A DNA stretch of 64,000 nt from Amycolatopsis japonica. Its GTDB lineage: Bacteria; Actinomycetota; Actinomycetes; Mycobacteriales; Pseudonocardiaceae. The stretch covers positions 3,658,001 to 3,722,000 of the forward strand of contig NZ_CP008953.1 of the NCBI RefSeq assembly GCF_000732925.1, given 5' to 3'. The notes under the pieces are model-generated. The model saw nothing but the letters and a program-made list of their open reading frames with translations, had not been told where the DNA came from and searched no databases. How positions within the stretch are numbered: the stretch's first letter is position 1; each line of letters opens with the position of its first letter. Positions 27,519 through 35,850 of this stretch are shown piece after piece. A program made the translations under genes and the position numbers.

Positions 27519-28892
27519 GTGTCGAACCCAGCCCAGGATGAACGCATATCCGGCCGGACCGCCCCACCGTCCTCCGACCGGCGGCGGGTCGCCTTCGCGA
27601 CCGTCGTCGGTACCACCGTCGAGTGGTACGACTTCTTCGTTTACGCGTCCGCGGCCGGTCTCGTCTTCGGCAAGCTGTTCTTCTCCGGCCTCGGGGCGAA
27701 CAGCACGCTCGTTTCCTTCGCCACGGTGGGCGTGAGCTTCCTGTTCCGTCCGCTCGGCGCGTTCCTCGCCGGGCATTTCGGCGACAAGTACGGCCGCCGC
27801 GTGGTCCTGGTGCTCACCCTGATCCTGATGGGCGCCGCGACCACGCTGATCGGTGTGCTCCCGACGTTCGACCAGATCGGGGTCCTCGCGCCGGTACTGC
27901 TGATCCTGCTGCGGATCCTGCAGGGGATCTCGGCGGGCGGGGAATGGGGCGGCGCCGTCCTGATGGCGGTCGAGCACGCGCCGCCGAAGCGACGGGGCCT
28001 CTTCGGCGCCTCGCCGCAGATCGGTGTCCCGCTCGGGCTGCTGCTGGCTTCCGGTGTGCTCGCGCTGACCAGCCTGCTCGTCCCCGGGCAGGCGTTCCTC
28101 GACTGGGGCTGGCGGATCCCGTTCCTGCTCAGCGTCGGGCTGATCCTGGTCGGCCACTACGTGCGGCGCCGGGTCGAGGAGAGCCCGGTCTTCCGTGAGA
28201 TCGCCGAACGCCGTGAGCGGACCCGGACCCCGATCATCCAGCTGTTCCGCAAACACGCCGTGCTCGTCGTGGTGGCCGCGCTGGTGTTCGCGGGCAACAA
28301 CGCGGTCGGCTACATGACCACCGGCGGCTACATCCAGAACTACGCGACCAATCCGAAGGGCCCGATCGGGCTCGACCGCGGCCCGGTGCTCTGGGCGGTG
28401 ACCGCGTCCGCGGCGACCTGGCTGATCTCGACGTGGGCGGCGGGCGCGGTCTCCGACCGCATCGGCAGGCGCCGCACCTACGTCGTCGGCTGGATCGCGC
28501 AGCTCGCCGGTATCGCGGTGCTCTTCCCCTTGGTGGACACCGGGAACATCGTGCTGCTGGCCCTGGGGTTGATCATCCTCAGCGTCGGGCTCGGGTTCAC
28601 TTATGGTCAGCAGGCGGCGTTCTACGCGGAGCTGTTCCCCGCGTCGATCCGGTTCTCCGGTGTTTCGATCTCGTACGCGCTGGGCGCGATCCTCGGTGGC
28701 GCGTTCGCGCCGACGATCGCCACCGCACTGGTCGACGCGACCGGTACTTCGGTGTCCGTCGCCGTCTATCTGGCCGGGATGACCGTCGTCGGTCTCATCG
28801 CCACGTTGTTGCTGCGTGACCGGTCGGGGATCCCGCTCGGGCCCGACCACGAAGCCGAGCAGGCGGTCAGCCCGCTCCGCTTCTCCAAGTGA
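27519..28892 (+). CDS. MFS aromatic-acid/metabolite:H+ symporter
   Basis: Likely uptake of 4-hydroxyphenylacetate or homoprotocatechuate, inferred from position. The 457-residue protein of about 12 spans carries the metabolite:H+ symporter opening VGTTVEWYDFFVYASAAGLVFG and motif A GHFGDKYGRRVVL. The GTG at 27519 has an AAAGGAG five bases upstream; an open frame further upstream is noncoding. It diverges from the FAH-RraA gene and shares the operator region with it. Confidence 0.87.
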   Translation: MSNPAQDERISGRTAPPSSDRRRVAFATVVGTTVEWYDFFVYASAAGLVFGKLFFSGLGANSTLVSFATVGVSFLFRPLGAFLAGHFGDKYGRRVVLVLTLILMGAATTLIGVLPTFDQIGVLAPVLLILLRILQGISAGGEWGGAVLMAVEHAPPKRRGLFGASPQIGVPLGLLLASGVLALTSLLVPGQAFLDWGWRIPFLLSVGLILVGHYVRRRVEESPVFREIAERRERTRTPIIQLFRKHAVLVVVAALVFAGNNAVGYMTTGGYIQNYATNPKGPIGLDRGPVLWAVTASAATWLISTWAAGAVSDRIGRRRTYVVGWIAQLAGIAVLFPLVDTGNIVLLALGLIILSVGLGFTYGQQAAFYAELFPASIRFSGVSISYALGAILGGAFAPTIATALVDATGTSVSVAVYLAGMTVVGLIATLLLRDRSGIPLGPDHEAEQAVSPLRFSK

Positions 28893-28945
28893 GGCCAAGC
28901 CGAACGTGGCCTGGTCGGTGCGGGTGGTCACGAGGGTTCAGCATC

Positions 28946-29029
28946 GGCGGTGTCGCGTGATTGACCGGACGACATGGGTGAGCCGGCGGACGACACGCGT
29001 GACTGGGTGGACGACACGAGCGTGACCAG
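28946..29029. repeat. Four degenerate 21-bp tandem units
   Basis: GGACGACAYG recurs at 28967, 28988 and 29009, exactly 21 bases apart, with a weaker unit at 28946. Each is followed by a G/C-rich GTGA-type spacer. It lies between the symporter stop and the 45-bp hairpin. A similar CACGCG-centred array with the same period precedes furA. Confidence 0.65.
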
Positions 29030-29032
29030 GGA

Positions 29033-29077
29033 TGAAGGCTCCCTTCACCGCATTAGACGGGGCGAAGGGAGCCTTCA
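29033..29077. repeat. 45-bp hairpin repeat, copy 1
   Basis: TGAAGGCTCCCTTC (29033-29046) pairs exactly with 29064-29077. The 17-base loop contains GCATTAGACG. A second copy, inverted and also 45 bp, lies at 59615-59659 with 15 of 17 loop bases the same. It may act as a bidirectional terminator between the symporter gene and the convergent IclR gene, but the shared loop points to a dispersed element. Confidence 0.8.
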
Positions 29078-29129
29078 GCCCACCGTCGGCACGCTTCGCT
29101 TCGCCAAGTGATCCCGCCGTCCGTGACGC

Positions 29130-29819
29130 TCACCCGCCGAGAGCGTCACGGACGGCCTTCGCCGCCGCCTTGAGCCGCTCCGCGAGCTCGGCGGGGGTTC
29201 GTGTGCTGGACAGATAGACGACCGCGAGCGCCGCCGGGGCGTGCCCGCGCAGGGGGAGCGGCACGGCCACCGAGCTGAGGTTCTCGATCACCTCGCCGTG
29301 GCTGTCCGCGTAGCCGCGGTCGGCGACCTCCCGGACATCCGCCGGCCGGTCCTCTTCCGGAAGCTGGGAAAGGATCGCGCGGCCGGGGGCGCCCGCGGTG
29401 AACGGATGCCTGGACCCCGGGCGCTGCGCGACGGACGCGATGGCGTGCCGGGGTTCCACACTGACCAGGGTCACGCATTCCTCGCGGTCCATCACCGCCA
29501 CGAAACACGTCATGCCGAGTTCGTTCGCGACCGCGGTCAGCTCGGGCAGCGCCGCGGCCTGCAGATCGTGTTTGATTCCCGCCGCCAGCGCGGCCAAGCG
29601 CGCGCCGAGTTCGTATTTCCCGGCGGGTTCCCGCGTGAGAAGCCCGTGCTCTTCGAGGGTGCGGATGAGCCGGTACGCGATCGACCGGTGCACCTCCAGT
29701 CGTTCGGCGATCCGGTCGACGCTGAGCGGTTCTTGGGCGTCGGCAAGCACTTCGAGGACGCGGATGCCGCGGCTGAGCGTCTGGGACGTGCTCGCGGTCT
29801 TGCGGGAGTCCGAAACCAT
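29130..29819 (-). CDS. IclR-family transcriptional regulator
   Basis: Probable regulator of the divergent hpaC-hpaB unit. The 229 residues have an N-terminal winged helix (TLSRGIRVLEVLADAQEPLS, RLEVHRSIAYRLIRTLEEHGLL) and an IclR effector domain (PFTAGAPGRAILSQLPEEDRPA, NLSSVAVPLPLRG). The short intergenic region to hpaC (59 bases) holds tandem TTCGAT-N4-GAAC sites, so it probably also autoregulates. The ligand is presumably 4-hydroxyphenylacetate or a related acid (inference). Confidence 0.88.
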   Translation of the reverse strand: MVSDSRKTASTSQTLSRGIRVLEVLADAQEPLSVDRIAERLEVHRSIAYRLIRTLEEHGLLTREPAGKYELGARLAALAAGIKHDLQAAALPELTAVANELGMTCFVAVMDREECVTLVSVEPRHAIASVAQRPGSRHPFTAGAPGRAILSQLPEEDRPADVREVADRGYADSHGEVIENLSSVAVPLPLRGHAPAALAVVYLSSTRTPAELAERLKAAAKAVRDALGG

Positions 29820-29833
29820 CGTATACGATCCAT

Positions 29834-29867
29834 TTCGATAGTTGAACTGGCTGTTCGATTATAGAAC
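29834..29867. promoter_or_regulatory. Tandem IclR-type operator sites
   Basis: TTCGATAGTTGAAC (29834-29847) and TTCGATTATAGAAC (29854-29867) are direct repeats with a 20-base period. The second extends to GTTCGATTATAGAAC, a near-perfect palindrome (12 of 14 paired positions). They sit between the start codons of the divergent IclR and hpaC genes, 12 bases before hpaC. Confidence 0.65.
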
Positions 29868-29878
29868 AGGAATCGACG

Positions 29879-30412
29879 ATGATGTCACGCGAAACCAGTT
29901 TTCCGCCGGGTTCGAGCCTTTACCGGCCGCCCGCGCAGTTCTTCCGAGGCTGCCTTGGCCGGTTCGCGACGGGTGTCGCGGTGGTGACCTTCGACGCCGC
30001 GACGAAACGGCACGGTCTGACGGTGAACTCCTTCACCGCGGTCTCGATGGATCCGCCGCTCGTCCTCGTCTCGATCCAGCGCACCGTGAAGAGCCACGAT
30101 CTGCTCAAGGACCGCCCGTTCGCGGTCAACGTCCTCGGCGCCGAGCAGGAGGCGCTCGCGATGAACTTCGCCGGCCGTCCGACTCCGGAAGGCGCGCCGA
30201 CGTGGGTCGAGGGCGGGCACGCGCCGAGGCTCGGCGGCGTCCTGAGCTGGTTCGACTGCACGCCGTGGGCCACCTACGACGGCGGTGACCACACCCTGTT
30301 CCTCGGTGAGGTGCGGGAGTTCGACTACCGCTCCGGTGACGCGCTCGGCTTCGTCGACGGGCGGTTCTCGACGATCCACGAATCCGCGCAAGGTCACGAA
30401 TCCCTGTTCTGA
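29879..30412 (+). CDS. hpaC: Flavin reductase component of 4-hydroxyphenylacetate 3-monooxygenase
   Basis: NAD(P)H:flavin oxidoreductase that supplies reduced FAD to HpaB. The 177-residue flavin-reductase-like split barrel has FFRGCLGRFATGVAVVTF, HGLTVNSFTAVSMDPPLVLVS and the C-terminal GDHTLFLGEVREF. Tandem ATGs (29879, 29882) are both possible; the RBS is weak. It precedes hpaB by 30 bases, the opposite order to enterobacteria. The pairing fixes the role. Confidence 0.88.
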   Translation: MMSRETSFPPGSSLYRPPAQFFRGCLGRFATGVAVVTFDAATKRHGLTVNSFTAVSMDPPLVLVSIQRTVKSHDLLKDRPFAVNVLGAEQEALAMNFAGRPTPEGAPTWVEGGHAPRLGGVLSWFDCTPWATYDGGDHTLFLGEVREFDYRSGDALGFVDGRFSTIHESAQGHESLF

Positions 30413-30442
30413 CAACGACGTCCACCCGAGAAGGAGCACGAC

Positions 30443-31903
30443 ATGGGAGCCCGTACCGGACAGCAGTACCTCGACAAGCTCAACGCGATGACACCGGAGC
30501 TGTACGTCGACGGCGAGAAGGTGACCGCCAAGGTCGCCGAGCATCCGGCGTTCCGCAACAACGCGCTGACCTACGCGAAGCTGTTCGACCTCCAGCACGA
30601 TCCGGCGCACCGTGACGTCCTGACCTACGAATCGCCGACCACGGGGGAGCGGGTCGGCATGTCGTTCCTGGTGCCGCGCGGCGAGGAAGACCTCAAGCGC
30701 CGCCGCGCCGCCTTCTCCGTATGGGCCGAATACTCCAACGGTTTCCTGGGCCGCACCGGCGACTACATGAACTCGTCGCTCACCGCCCTCTCGACGGCGA
30801 AGAAGTTCTTCTCGCAGGCCGACCCCGTCTACGGCGAGCGCATCGAGAAGTACTACGAGATGGCGCGCGAGAACGACTTGCTGGCGACGCACACCTTGAT
30901 CCCGCCGCAGGTCAACCGTTCGGTTTCGGGCAGCCAGCAGGGCGGTGGCAACCTGTCGGCGAAGGTGGTCGAGGAACGGGAAGACGGCATCGTCGTCCGC
31001 GGTGCCCGGATGCTCGCCACGATCGCACCGATCGCCGACGAACTCCTGGTCTTCCCTTCGACCGTCCTGCGCGGAACCCCTGAGGACGCCCCGTATTCCT
31101 ACGCTTTCGCCGTCCCGAACGACGCGCCGGGGCTGAAGTACTTCTGCCGCGCCGGGCTCGACCACGGCCGCTCGCATTTCGACGAGCCGCTCGCCTCCCG
31201 GTTCGAGGAGATGGACGCGGTCGTGGTGTTCGACGACGTCTTCGTCCCGAACGAGCGGGTCTTCCTGCTGGGGCATCCGGAACTGTGCAACGCCTGGTAC
31301 TCCGAGACCGGCGCCGGCGCGCTCATGACCCACCAGGTCGTCACGCGCACACTGGCCAAGACTGAGTTCTACCTCGGGCTCGCCAGTGAGATCGCCGCCG
31401 CGATCGGCATCGGCGGCTTCCAGCACATCCAGCAGGACCTCTCGGAGCTGATCTCCTACGTCGAGATCGAGAAGGCCGTGCTGCGTGCGGCGGAGGCCGA
31501 CGGGAAACTCAGCGAGGACGGCGTCTTCCTGCCCAAGTGGGAAGTCCTGAACGCCGCCCGGAACTGGTACCCCACGAAGGTCTCGCCGCGGCTGACCGAG
31601 ATCATCCGCAAGTTCTCCGCCTCAGGCCTCATGGCGCTGCCGGGCGAGGCGGACTTCGAAGCGGAGGGCCGTCCCGACATCGACACCTACCTCCAGTCGG
31701 CCACCCTGCCTGCCAAGGACCGCGCGCGGCTGTTCAAGCTGGCGTTCGACGCGTCGGTCTCGAGCTTCGCCGGACGGGAATCGCTGTACGAGCACTTCTT
31801 CTTCGGCGACCCGGTGCGGATGGCCGGAGCGCAGGTGAACGCGTACCCGAGGGAGGCACTGCAGGAACGGGTCCGGGAACTCTTGGCACGCGAAGGCCGG
31901 TGA
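30443..31903 (+). CDS. hpaB: 4-hydroxyphenylacetate 3-monooxygenase, oxygenase component
   Basis: FADH2-dependent hydroxylation of 4-hydroxyphenylacetate to homoprotocatechuate, the substrate of HpaD. The 486-residue protein has the family pattern: MTPELYVDGEKV near the N terminus, SFLVPRGEEDLKRRR, then SGSQQGGGNLSAKVVEERED and FDDVFVPNERVFLLG. An AAGGAG RBS precedes the ATG. It is the last gene before a strong terminator. A 4-hydroxybenzoate or phenol substrate is less likely given the nearby hpaDEHI genes. Confidence 0.92.
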   Translation: MGARTGQQYLDKLNAMTPELYVDGEKVTAKVAEHPAFRNNALTYAKLFDLQHDPAHRDVLTYESPTTGERVGMSFLVPRGEEDLKRRRAAFSVWAEYSNGFLGRTGDYMNSSLTALSTAKKFFSQADPVYGERIEKYYEMARENDLLATHTLIPPQVNRSVSGSQQGGGNLSAKVVEEREDGIVVRGARMLATIAPIADELLVFPSTVLRGTPEDAPYSYAFAVPNDAPGLKYFCRAGLDHGRSHFDEPLASRFEEMDAVVVFDDVFVPNERVFLLGHPELCNAWYSETGAGALMTHQVVTRTLAKTEFYLGLASEIAAAIGIGGFQHIQQDLSELISYVEIEKAVLRAAEADGKLSEDGVFLPKWEVLNAARNWYPTKVSPRLTEIIRKFSASGLMALPGEADFEAEGRPDIDTYLQSATLPAKDRARLFKLAFDASVSSFAGRESLYEHFFFGDPVRMAGAQVNAYPREALQERVRELLAREGR

Positions 31904-31954
31904 GTGCGGATTTCGCCGAAATCGCCGTGAATTCGAACGGATAGCGACAGTCGG

Positions 31955-31991
31955 AAAGCGTCCGTCATCCATCGGGTGACGGACGCTTTTT
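31955..31991 (+). terminator. Rho-independent terminator after hpaB
   Basis: AAAGCGTCCGTCA (31955-31967) pairs perfectly with TGACGGACGCTTT (31977-31989) across a nine-base loop and runs into a TTTTT tract. It lies 52 bases past the hpaB stop. The following 200 bases up to 32191 are less G/C-rich and hold only the RBS of the next gene. Confidence 0.9.
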
Positions 31992-32191
31992 CACGTCGTG
32001 CGGCAGACGAGTATGTATCGACCATGATGTGTCCTGCTTTTGTCCAAATTCCCGTCATCACGAATCCGTGAGCCGGTTACGACGTTCGAGTTAATCTCCG
32101 CATTGGCCGTTCAAGTCCGCCATGACCGTGCGCAAAAATCCAGGTGCTCTGCTCGGCGAAGGCCAGGACGAAGCGAGGCGGCGGGGGAGAC

Positions 32192-32893
32192 ATGATCGAA
32201 ACCATGCAGTGCGCGGGCGCGGACTTCTGCGAAGAGCTTTCGGGTTCGGATGACACTTCCTTCGCCCGTTTCTACGAGGGAGACCCACCGTCCCGGCTAA
32301 TACATTCAACAGAAAACTTGACGCTGCTGGCCGATATGTCGCCGCTCGTACTCGGGCATCTCCTGCTCCTGCCGTCGAACCATCACTTGTCGTTCGCGCA
32401 GGTGCTTTCCCGTCACCAGGACGAGGTGTGCGGCCTCGTCGACGACTTCATGCCGCTGTACCGCGAGACCTTCGGCGAGCCACTGATCCTCGAACACGGT
32501 TCGAGCGCCGGACAGGAGAGCCACGCGTGCATCACGCACGCGCATCTGCACTTTCTCCCCGTCGACGGTGACGCCGTGGACGATCTCCTGATCGGAGACG
32601 GCCTGTTCTACCGGGATCTGGATTCACTCGGTGAACTCGCGCTCGCACCGTGGCCGTCTTCCGCCTATTTTCTTCGCGTGTACCGGGAGAAAGTGCGGGT
32701 ATACCTGCCGACCGGCGCGCAGAAAAGGCAGTATCTCCGCTCGATCGTCGGCGCCGTGCTGGCGATCGAGGATCCGGAATGGGACTACGCGGTGGTGATG
32801 CGGAAAAGGGATCTTCGCGAGACCGTGCGAATGGTGGATTACTGGCCCGGGAAACTCAGTGGCGACGAGGTGGAGCTGTCCTGTGGTGAGTGA
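32192..32893 (+). CDS. HIT-superfamily hydrolase/transferase-like protein
   Basis: Probable nucleotide-binding hydrolase or nucleotidyl transferase. The 233 residues hold an N-terminal FCEELSG region, PLVLGHLLLLPSNHHLSF, and the histidine-triad motif THAHLHFLP (about residues 115-123), with an extra C-terminal domain of about 100 residues. The ATG at 32192 follows gggggaga; an upstream in-frame ATG has no RBS. Codons CTA-ATA near residue 37 are very rare in this genome. Its stop overlaps the ThiL-like gene. The substrate is unknown. Confidence 0.78.
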   Translation: MIETMQCAGADFCEELSGSDDTSFARFYEGDPPSRLIHSTENLTLLADMSPLVLGHLLLLPSNHHLSFAQVLSRHQDEVCGLVDDFMPLYRETFGEPLILEHGSSAGQESHACITHAHLHFLPVDGDAVDDLLIGDGLFYRDLDSLGELALAPWPSSAYFLRVYREKVRVYLPTGAQKRQYLRSIVGAVLAIEDPEWDYAVVMRKRDLRETVRMVDYWPGKLSGDEVELSCGE

Positions 32894-33941
32894 GAAATTC
32901 TCGGACGAACCGACCAGACTGGCCACGACGATCGTGCCGTTGTTCGCCGGGCAGGCGCGCGAGTTCGTCCCGGTTTCGTCCCCGGACGGCGGCCGGGTGG
33001 AACTGACCGCGGGTGCCGACGCCCAAGACGACTGCGCGGTCTTCCGGCTGGCCGGGGAGCACGACCTCGTGGTGGGGACCGATTACGTGCGCGGCCCCAA
33101 GTTCAGGCTCTACGAGATGGGACATCTGGACGAATACGACCTGGGGTACTACTTGGTCGCCGCGAATCTGAGCGACATCGCGGCGATGGGCGCGAAGCCG
33201 ATCGGGCTGCTTTCCGTCGTGCGGTATCCGGCCGGAATGGACGACGCGTTGTTCGGTCTCGTCATGCGCGGCATCCGGGACGCGTGCGCCGCGTTCGGCT
33301 GCCTCAACGTGGGTGGCGACATCGGCGGCGCGGAACGCCTGATCCTCTCGGCGTCGGCGCTGGGGGTGTGTCCGGCGGGCCGGGCGCTGCTGCGGTCCGG
33401 CGCGAAACCCGGCGACGTCGTCTGCCTCACGGCGCCGACCGGACCCGCCGGAGCGGCGATGGCGTATCTGCGTTCCGGTGTCCCGGACCTGGTCATCGAC
33501 AGCCTGGTGCCGTCGCTGCTTTCCGCATGGAAGCGACCGGTGGCCAGAGTGGACGAGGGACTCGCGCTCGGCGCCAGCGGGATGGTCACGAGCTGTCTGG
33601 ACACCTCGGACGGACTGAAGGCCGCTTTGCTGAGCATCGCCGAGTCGAGCGGGGTCGGGATCGAGGTCGACGAGCGGTCCATCCCCGTTCCCAAGGCGGT
33701 GGCCGCGGTGGCCGCTCACGTGGGTGTCGAGCCGTTGAGCCTGGTCATGGGCGACTCGGTCGACTTCGAACTCGTCTTCACCGTGCCGTCCGCGAGGGTG
33801 GACGACCTCGCCGAAGCGGTGAGTTTCCACCGGATCGGCGTGGTCACCGAACGGACCGAGGTGGTCATGACCGGATACGACGGTGAGCGGGCGGACCTGC
33901 CGGGCGAGGCATGGCGGCACCAGCGTGACGGAAAGGCATGA
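32886..33941 (+). CDS. ThiL/PurM-superfamily ATP-dependent enzyme
   Basis: Resembles thiamine-monophosphate kinase and AIR-synthase-like proteins. GADAQDDCAVF (ATP/Mg Asp pair), LVVGTDYVRG, LVAANLSDIAAMGAKPIGLL and CLDTSDGLKAALL follow the ThiL order, and the 351-residue length fits. A true housekeeping thiL is normally near rpmB/ung-type genes, whereas this one is embedded between a HIT gene and a membrane gene. A paralogue with another phosphoryl-acceptor is therefore likely (inference). GTG 32886 (or 32883) overlaps the HIT stop; its own stop overlaps the next ATG (ATGA). Confidence 0.78.
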   Translation: MSEKFSDEPTRLATTIVPLFAGQAREFVPVSSPDGGRVELTAGADAQDDCAVFRLAGEHDLVVGTDYVRGPKFRLYEMGHLDEYDLGYYLVAANLSDIAAMGAKPIGLLSVVRYPAGMDDALFGLVMRGIRDACAAFGCLNVGGDIGGAERLILSASALGVCPAGRALLRSGAKPGDVVCLTAPTGPAGAAMAYLRSGVPDLVIDSLVPSLLSAWKRPVARVDEGLALGASGMVTSCLDTSDGLKAALLSIAESSGVGIEVDERSIPVPKAVAAVAAHVGVEPLSLVMGDSVDFELVFTVPSARVDDLAEAVSFHRIGVVTERTEVVMTGYDGERADLPGEAWRHQRDGKA

Positions 33942-34705
33942 GCCGGAAGGCGGCCAAGTTCGCGGACAAGGCGATTCTGCTGTCGGCGACGCTCTTCCTG
34001 GCGGGTAAGGCGTACAACGTACCGGCGAAGGCCTTCTGGGACGATCTCCTGAACGACCGCTCGTACCTGCTGTTGGTCGCACTCGTGACGGCAGGGGTGT
34101 TCGGCGCCTTCGCACCGTTCGAAAGCTGGCAACGACGGGCCTTCGTGGACCGGAACGTCATGATGCGCCGACGCGTACTGTCCACGTTCGGCAGATTGCT
34201 CGAGATCAGCGCGAAGATCGACCCTCCACTCGACACCGGCGACCTGGCACTCCACGTGTGGCGGAAGACGCGCACGCTGAGGCATCCGATCCACGGTGTG
34301 CTGAAAAGACTTTCCTCCTATCGGATGTCATCCTTTCCGGCGACGCGGAGTTTCGCCCCGGTGCGGGGCATCGGCGCGGTGGGACTCTGCTGGCAGCACG
34401 ATCGTGAAGTGACATTCGACGTCGCACCGTTGGCGGATCGGCTCACCGACGAGGCGAAGTTCGACGATCACGTGGCGCACTTCGGTAAGGAATCGGTCAT
34501 GAATCTGAAATGGGAGGAGTTCCAGGCCCTCAAACATCGCACCGCGCTGTTCGTCACGCCGATCAGAAGCGGGCGCAACAAGTTCGTCGGCTGCGTGAGT
34601 GTCGACGCCGGCCGCGGCTACGAGGTGCTCGACCGGCGGGAACTGCTGGAGGAGATGACCAATCTGGGGATGGCCATCGGTCGCGAGGACTTCGAATGCA
34701 CCTGA
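33938..34705 (+). CDS. Two-TM protein with C-terminal GAF-like domain
   Basis: Not assigned to a named family. The 255 residues have two N-terminal hydrophobic spans (AILLSATLFLAGKAYNVPA; YLLLVALVTAGVFGAFAPF), a basic segment, then about 140 residues whose end (HRTALFVTPIRSGRNKFVGC, continuing VSVDAG and an amphipathic helix) reads like a GAF sensor domain. The GAF-like part would be cytoplasmic. It is translationally coupled to the ThiL-like gene upstream and the methyltransferase downstream (10-base overlap). A membrane sensor or effector role is inference. Confidence 0.65.
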   Translation: MSRKAAKFADKAILLSATLFLAGKAYNVPAKAFWDDLLNDRSYLLLVALVTAGVFGAFAPFESWQRRAFVDRNVMMRRRVLSTFGRLLEISAKIDPPLDTGDLALHVWRKTRTLRHPIHGVLKRLSSYRMSSFPATRSFAPVRGIGAVGLCWQHDREVTFDVAPLADRLTDEAKFDDHVAHFGKESVMNLKWEEFQALKHRTALFVTPIRSGRNKFVGCVSVDAGRGYEVLDRRELLEEMTNLGMAIGREDFECT

Positions 34706-35361
34706 ACGACACGAACCTGCGCGGCTTGGTGTCGAATACTCGACGAGCCTACGACGAGTGTGCCGAGGTGTACGTCCGGTCCACCCGCACGCTCGACCTG
34801 TTTCCCGGCCTCGACCACGAACTGGACCGATTCTTCGTCACCCTGCCCGGAAGCTCGGTGCTGGACCTCGGCTGTGGTGGGGGCCGCGACGCCGAATACC
34901 TGATCGGGCGCGGCGCGACCGTGGTGGCGGCCGACCTCAGCGAGGAGTTGCTCCGGTACACCCGATGTCGTTGTGCGGTGGCCGGCGCGGTGCTCTGCGA
35001 TCTCATGGCCTTACCGCTGGCCGCTGGAGTGTTCGACGGCGTCTGGGCCTGTGCCAGCGTCGTGCATTTGCCGAGTGAGACACATCCGCACGTCTTCTCC
35101 GAAATCCATCGAGTGCTCGCGCCCGGCGGTGTCACGGCGATCAGCCTCAAGGAAGGCAACGGCGAAGGATGGGCGCGAAGCGTCCGAATGCCGTCCCCGA
35201 GGTGGTTTTCGTTGCGCAGCCCCGAAGCCGTGCTGGAGGAATTGGCGGCCGTCGGGTTCGTCTCGGCCCAAGTGTGGCCGAGCGGACGCGGCAGCTGGTT
35301 CGTGGTCGAGGCGAGGAAAAGGCTATCGGCCGAGCCATTCGTCGGGGTTGGTTCCCGGTAG
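34696..35361 (+). CDS. Class I SAM-dependent methyltransferase
   Basis: Methyl transfer to an unknown acceptor. The 221 residues contain motif I VLDLGCGGGRDAEYL, motif II-type VVAADLSEELL and motif post-I ALPLAAGVFDGVWACASVVH, followed by RVLAPGGV. The ATG at 34696 has GAGGA six bases upstream and overlaps the preceding gene by ten bases. A TTA leucine codon (35011-35013) occurs in motif post-I; TTA is bldA-dependent in streptomycetes. The 3' end overlaps the convergent HIT gene by 39 bases. Confidence 0.82.
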   Translation: MHLNDTNLRGLVSNTRRAYDECAEVYVRSTRTLDLFPGLDHELDRFFVTLPGSSVLDLGCGGGRDAEYLIGRGATVVAADLSEELLRYTRCRCAVAGAVLCDLMALPLAAGVFDGVWACASVVHLPSETHPHVFSEIHRVLAPGGVTAISLKEGNGEGWARSVRMPSPRWFSLRSPEAVLEELAAVGFVSAQVWPSGRGSWFVVEARKRLSAEPFVGVGSR

Positions 35362-35760
35362 TACGTGACGGATACCGCCCCGCGGATCCGCCACATCGCC
35401 CTCGTACCGTGGGATCAGGTGGATGTGCAGGTGGTCGATCGTCCGGCCCGCCGCTTGCCCTTCGTTCACGCCGATGGTGTAGCCGTCCGGCTGGAACTGG
35501 TCCTGGATCCGGCGCCATGCCCGCTTGATCAGCGCATAGACTTCGGCGTGCTCGCTCGCCGTGAGCGAGAAGTAGGACTCCACGTGTCTTTTCGGGACGA
35601 CCTCGACATGCCCCTTGGCGGCCGGGAAGTTGTCCCACCGCACATAGATCTCGTTTCCTTTGAACAGTACGTCATTCACCGAGGAGTCATCGAAATGACA
35701 AAAGAGGCAATCGGCGTTCACCGGTTCGGCTTCGTTTTCCTTCGCCATCGCCGGTCTCAT
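35323..35760 (-). CDS. HIT-family protein (Ap4A-hydrolase-like)
   Basis: The second HIT protein of this locus: 145 residues with the zinc-type CLFCHF opening, GHVEVVPKRHVESY and the triad DHLHIHLIPRYEGD followed by DPRGGIRHVLP, the arrangement of dinucleoside-polyphosphate hydrolases. The ATG at 35760 has a GAGGAG eight bases upstream. It is transcribed leftward after the CMP-kinase-like gene with a relatively A/T-rich 90-base gap and converges on the methyltransferase gene. Confidence 0.85.
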   Translation of the reverse strand: MRPAMAKENEAEPVNADCLFCHFDDSSVNDVLFKGNEIYVRWDNFPAAKGHVEVVPKRHVESYFSLTASEHAEVYALIKRAWRRIQDQFQPDGYTIGVNEGQAAGRTIDHLHIHLIPRYEGDVADPRGGIRHVLPGTNPDEWLGR

Positions 35761-35850
35761 AACCGATACTCCTCGTCATTGATCGATCACTTGAAGTCAT
35801 ACCCATGGTCAACTTAGCTTCGTCGCAGACAAAGCAGAAGCGTACTCGCA

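Noticed and set aside
28946..29029. CRISPR array
   Set aside because: The repeats are short, degenerate and tandem without unique spacers, and no cas genes are present; the same applies to 36990-37092.
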